From JAGNRR01 sp965230665 (GTDB lineage: Bacteria > Bacteroidota > Bacteroidia > Chitinophagales > Chitinophagaceae), in contig CBDDLM010000005.1 of NCBI GenBank assembly GCA_965230665.1, positions 1 to 64,000 of the forward strand: DNA of 64,000 nucleotides, read 5' to 3'. The position numbers were made by a program, and so were the translations under genes. The notes under the pieces were generated by a model. The model was not told the DNA's origin. It did no database searches and saw only the letters and a program-made list of their open reading frames with translations. This document shows positions 61,404 to 64,000 of this stretch, piece by piece (within the stretch, counting starts at the first letter, position 1; every line of letters begins with the position of its first letter).

Positions 61404-61795
61404 ACCATTACCTAACCGAAATGAATAAAAATTAAGTCAATTTATGGGATGTTTATCCAGACAATAAAACCTGCCAATAACCTTATGACACTATCACTTT
61501 CATAAATTATCAGCTTTTCTCTGCTTTACCGCTTGATTAGTCCAAACTAGCTTGGTTTAACACCCTACAAAATACGTCATTGACCATTATGTTGAATATA
61601 ACGAAACTGCATTATATCCATATTATATATAATTGCAACCGATAAAAAATAAGTGTTGTAAGTAGAAAAATACGCATATCTATCTCTTAACGGATTAATG
61701 TTATTGTTCTTTGTGTTGGCTCAACGATTGTTACAAGCGGCTGCATCAAAGCCAGTTTCCTCCTCTTTGATGGACAACAATTTAAAAGTAGATAA
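61404..61795. other. 392-base gap upstream of the giant gene
   Basis: Probably contains the promoter of the leftward Rhs gene; a very AT-rich patch with TATTATATATAATT lies at 61618-61633. No gene or RNA structure recognised. A short plus-strand frame at 61698-61880 overlaps the phosphoribosyltransferase gene antisense and is not considered coding. Confidence 0.35.
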
Positions 61796-62473
61796 CTATT
61801 TCATTAGTAAATCAGAATTTTCTTGTGCTTCGAAAGCAGTATGTACTAGATGTTTAGCTCTTGCAATAAATAAGCCCTGAATTTTAATATTTGGAAGGTG
61901 TTTTCTTAGAGCTATCTCAACTCCCTTAAAATGACTACCAGTTGTAATAACATCATCAACAATGATCACATTTAATATATTATTAGGTATTTGTTTTAAA
62001 TCTAAATAATATCCTTTTGCACGAGTGTCATGACATATTCGTGATCCTCTGGATTTATGATCAGGCGTAGTACTTTGTAGTTGCGAAATACAGTCATGTA
62101 TATGTAAGTCTTTGTTCGAAATTTCTTTTGCTATATTCAATGCTTGCACTAATCGGTCATCATAATGAGAATCAGTTCGAATTTTAGAAGGAGGTATTGG
62201 CACAAAAATTGTATTTGCCATATTGCATTGTGGATTAATTATAGAGGCAATCATTCTACCAACTTCTTCAATAGCATTTTCTTTATAAACCCATTCATTT
62301 GAACTCTTGCGCGACATGTCTTTTTTAAAGTTTATGATAAGTTGGTTCATGACACTATATGAAAAACCTTGTGAGGCTGTGTACTCCCCAAAATACCAAC
62401 ATTCGTCATTTTTATTTAAATAGTGATGATCCTTTATACTAAGCTCGTCTATCCTAAATATACGAGAAGGCAA
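61796..62473 (-). CDS. ComF-like phosphoribosyltransferase partner of DprA
   Basis: 225 residues. The PRPP-binding loop is NVIIVDDVITTGSHFKGVEIAL (about 164-185), with the DD-x-x-TTG signature of phosphoribosyltransferases. The upstream hood part has IFVPIPPSKIRTDSHYDDRL, like ComF. Unlike ComF it has no N-terminal zinc fingers, but has about 90 other residues (EIDELSIKDHHYLNKNDECWYFGEY-type region). It starts two bases after the DprA-like stop, so the two form a pair. Such DprA-phosphoribosyltransferase pairs are discussed as defence or competence-related modules; the function is unproved. Confidence 0.8.
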   Translation of the reverse strand: MPSRIFRIDELSIKDHHYLNKNDECWYFGEYTASQGFSYSVMNQLIINFKKDMSRKSSNEWVYKENAIEEVGRMIASIINPQCNMANTIFVPIPPSKIRTDSHYDDRLVQALNIAKEISNKDLHIHDCISQLQSTTPDHKSRGSRICHDTRAKGYYLDLKQIPNNILNVIIVDDVITTGSHFKGVEIALRKHLPNIKIQGLFIARAKHLVHTAFEAQENSDLLMK

Positions 62474-62475
62474 AG

Positions 62476-63369
62476 CTATAGATGCTCTTTTATGTCATCA
62501 TATTCTTTTACTCTTATTGCACCTTTTCTTAAATATTTTTCTGGCCATGTTATACTTGAATTCTTAAAACAACTATCCAGTATAAATAATTTTCTACCTT
62601 GTTCTAGCGCAGCCCTGGCTTGTACAAGTGTACCCGATGTTTCTCCTGCTTCCACAATGATAGTAGCTTTGGTAATAGCCGACATAAGTTTATTCCTTTC
62701 TGGGAAAAACCATTTATTATAGTGTGGGGTTTGGTTTGAATAACGTACAAATGGTACTTGGCTTATTAACAAAAAATATTTGCTTATTATGTCTTGTAAA
62801 GCTTTATTTTTTTTAGGGTAGTTTTCTGTTAATGGAGTTCCAATTACTGCCATAGTCCAACCACCAGCCTCTAATGCAGCTTTATGCGCTTCTGTATCGA
62901 TACCCTCAGCAAGACCAGATGTTATAGTAAACTTATCATTTACTAAAAGCTTAACTAACTTTCGTGTTCTACGTTTTCCATCTTCAGTTGGTTTTCTTGT
63001 TCCAACCACTGCAACAGAGGGAGAACTAGCTATATCCCAAGCTCCCTGAAAATAAAGCAATTCAATGGGATGCTTAGCATCTCTTAGATTTTTAAGATAA
63101 TCTACCGTTCCATTAACACGAATACCAAAATCTTCGATACCAGCTTTTTTTAATAATTCGATGGCTTTAAATTTGTATTCAGATATTAATTCTGGTTTTA
63201 CGAAATCGGATGGTAAATAATGTGGTTTTGCCTTAAACTTCTCGGCCAAACTTCTAAATGACGCCCCTTCTTCAGCCCAAAGCGCTTCATATGCTCCCAT
63301 TTCATCTGCGGGACTTATTGGAGTGTACTGATTTTCATTTAAAAAGGCTAATTGCATGATTTTCCACAT
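62476..63369 (-). CDS. DprA/Smf-family DNA-processing-like protein
   Basis: 297 residues. The Rossmann-type DprA core is plain: SVAVVGTRKPTEDGKRRTRKL (about 122-142), ITSGLAEGIDTEAHKAALEAGG (about 154-175), MAVIGTPLTENYPKKN (about 178-193) and FFPERNKLMSAITKATIIVEAGETSGTLVQARAALEQGR (about 221-259). The C-terminal winged helix of chromosomal DprA is missing. The start may be ATG 63369 or ATG 63357 four codons later. Chromosomal DprA loads RecA on incoming ssDNA. This version, coupled to a phosphoribosyltransferase, is probably a specialised relative. Confidence 0.88.
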   Translation of the reverse strand: MWKIMQLAFLNENQYTPISPADEMGAYEALWAEEGASFRSLAEKFKAKPHYLPSDFVKPELISEYKFKAIELLKKAGIEDFGIRVNGTVDYLKNLRDAKHPIELLYFQGAWDIASSPSVAVVGTRKPTEDGKRRTRKLVKLLVNDKFTITSGLAEGIDTEAHKAALEAGGWTMAVIGTPLTENYPKKNKALQDIISKYFLLISQVPFVRYSNQTPHYNKWFFPERNKLMSAITKATIIVEAGETSGTLVQARAALEQGRKLFILDSCFKNSSITWPEKYLRKGAIRVKEYDDIKEHL

Positions 63370-63699
63370 TCATACTGCTTATATGCACAGTGTAAAGACT
63401 AATTATCAGTATATCAATTTCAATTTTACCTTAAAACATACAATATTTTGATAGTACTATTAAAGATTAAACTCGCAGAGTAAAATATTGCATTGCAAAA
63501 TTTTACTCATACTATGAATTTCTTAAAATACTAATTATTTTAAATAACCTATTTATTTTTAAAGGTTTTTATCGTATTTAACTCCTAAATACGATTCACT
63601 CTTTCATCACTCCATAATGACTTCTAAAATCTTCTTTTGACGAAAATTCTATTTTTATACATAATCTGTAATTACCCAGCGTTAGCGTGCTGACGCTCC
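63370..63699. other. Intergenic region upstream of the dprA-like gene
   Basis: 330 bases of AT-rich DNA holding the presumed promoter of the leftward pair. No gene seen. An imperfect hairpin (AGCGTTAGC...GCTGACGCT type) lies near 63679-63697 next to the terminator. Confidence 0.35.
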
Positions 63700-63725
63700 A
63701 AAAGCCGTATTTATATACGGCTTTT
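63700..63725. terminator. Bidirectional intrinsic terminator
   Basis: AAAAGCCGTAT-ttat-ATACGGCTTTT, an 11-bp perfect stem with T runs on both sides. It lies 27 bases after the stop of the leftward gene at 63752. The stem shares GCCGTAT with the terminator at 40635-40656. Confidence 0.85.
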
Positions 63726-63751
63726 GCGTTTTTAAGGCATACTTGAGCCTG

Positions 63752-64000
63752 TCAAGACGCAATCGAGAAGCCAAGCGTTGCAATTAACACTGGAGATGTA
63801 ATAAAGCCCACCAGGATTAAAACCCAAGACAGAACACAAATACCAATACCGGCTGCATTTTTGTTAACTATAGCTGTAACACTACCAAACACTGCAACCA
63901 CTACCGCTAAAGGCACAAATATGACACCAACTGTCAGTATGCCTAATACCGCAAGCACACAAGCAATTATCCCCGCTGTCTTTCCAGCCCCTCTTTTTTT
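63752..64000 (-). CDS. Small membrane protein, N-terminus beyond the right edge
   Basis: The minus-strand frame is open to the window end. Residues before the internal GTG at 63958 read KKRGAGKTAGIIAC, which fits the following hydrophobic stretch, so the start lies outside. Two long hydrophobic segments are visible, VLAVLGILTVGVIFVPLAVVVAVFGSV and GIGICVLSWVLILVGFITSPVLIATLGF. A basic front plus two helices suggests a small inner-membrane protein of unknown function. Confidence 0.6.
   Translation of the reverse strand, partial: KKRGAGKTAGIIACVLAVLGILTVGVIFVPLAVVVAVFGSVTAIVNKNAAGIGICVLSWVLILVGFITSPVLIATLGFSIAS

Noticed and set aside
61698..61880. Plus-strand ORF antisense to the phosphoribosyltransferase gene
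   Set aside because: Overlaps the end of a well-supported gene and has no recognisable features; considered chance.

Overview
The window is AT-rich DNA of gammaproteobacterial character. The heavy-metal RND operon, the Tn3-family transposon with divergent tnpA/tnpR, the ISAs1-type insertion sequence, the YafO-type toxin and the Rhs/YD-repeat proteins all fit that group. No rRNA, tRNA, ribosomal protein or central-metabolism gene was seen. The gene content is almost entirely accessory: restriction, toxin-antitoxin, polymorphic toxins, transposons, RadC-like and SOS-type genes. It is therefore most likely a plasmid, an integrative element or a genomic island. The genus cannot be told from sequence alone; large Rhs/VCBS toxins and low GC are known from several marine and symbiotic gammaproteobacteria.

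Layout. (1) 1-7.5 kb: a type I restriction-modification operon hsdM (cut by the left edge), hsdS, a SIR2-domain gene, a tiny leader ORF and hsdR, followed by a short remnant resembling the N-terminus of a TrlF-like gene. (2) 7.6-13.4 kb: a small membrane protein, a Rep-like protein, a complete ISAs1-family element with a 10-bp target duplication, a possible TrfB/KorA-like regulator, two unknown small genes and an AbiE toxin-antitoxin pair with a clear inverted-repeat operator. (3) 13.5-19 kb: a 1433-residue Rhs protein with a caspase-like C-terminal tip, and a Sel1-repeat protein as candidate immunity protein. (4) 19-23.5 kb: mobile-element genes with palindromes and iteron-like repeats, a RadC-like protein, a structured 5' leader RNA candidate and a PIN/RHH toxin-antitoxin pair. 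(5) 23.6-37.8 kb: nested Tn3-family transposon DNA. An intact unit at 27.0-37.8 kb carries a Cus-type copper/silver efflux operon, tnpA, res and tnpR. Outside it lies an older degraded segment with its own left terminal repeat and metal genes. The two flanks are 200-bp copies of the same toxin-antitoxin locus. (6) 38-42.1 kb: orphan AbrB-type antitoxin, UmuC-like polymerase, SRAP-like protein, a structured non-coding stretch, and a 345-residue protein preceded by a second copy of the leader RNA candidate. (7) 42.1-45.6 kb: a tight operon of two signal-peptide-bearing mini-Rhs tips, each followed by a coupled candidate immunity gene. (8) 45.6-61.4 kb: a YafO-type toxin-antitoxin locus, two coupled candidate immunity genes and a 4602-residue secreted Rhs protein with cadherin-like repeats, FG-GAP/VCBS segments, a von Willebrand A domain and a PD-(D/E)xK-like tip. 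(9) 61.8-64 kb: a DprA/phosphoribosyltransferase pair and a membrane protein cut by the right edge.

Two themes recur. One is defence and conflict: restriction with a SIR2 effector candidate, AbiE, PIN/RHH, YafO, DprA-PRTase and three Rhs loci with different toxin tips. The other is mobility: ISAs1, Tn3, RadC-like genes and duplicated flanks. The two items I consider most likely to be new are the operon of secreted stand-alone Rhs tips with coupled immunity genes (42.7-45.1 kb), and the pair of homologous leader RNAs (22.56-22.78 and 41.75-41.97 kb). In the RNAs, a long-range helix is one base pair longer in one copy, with both strands changed to match.
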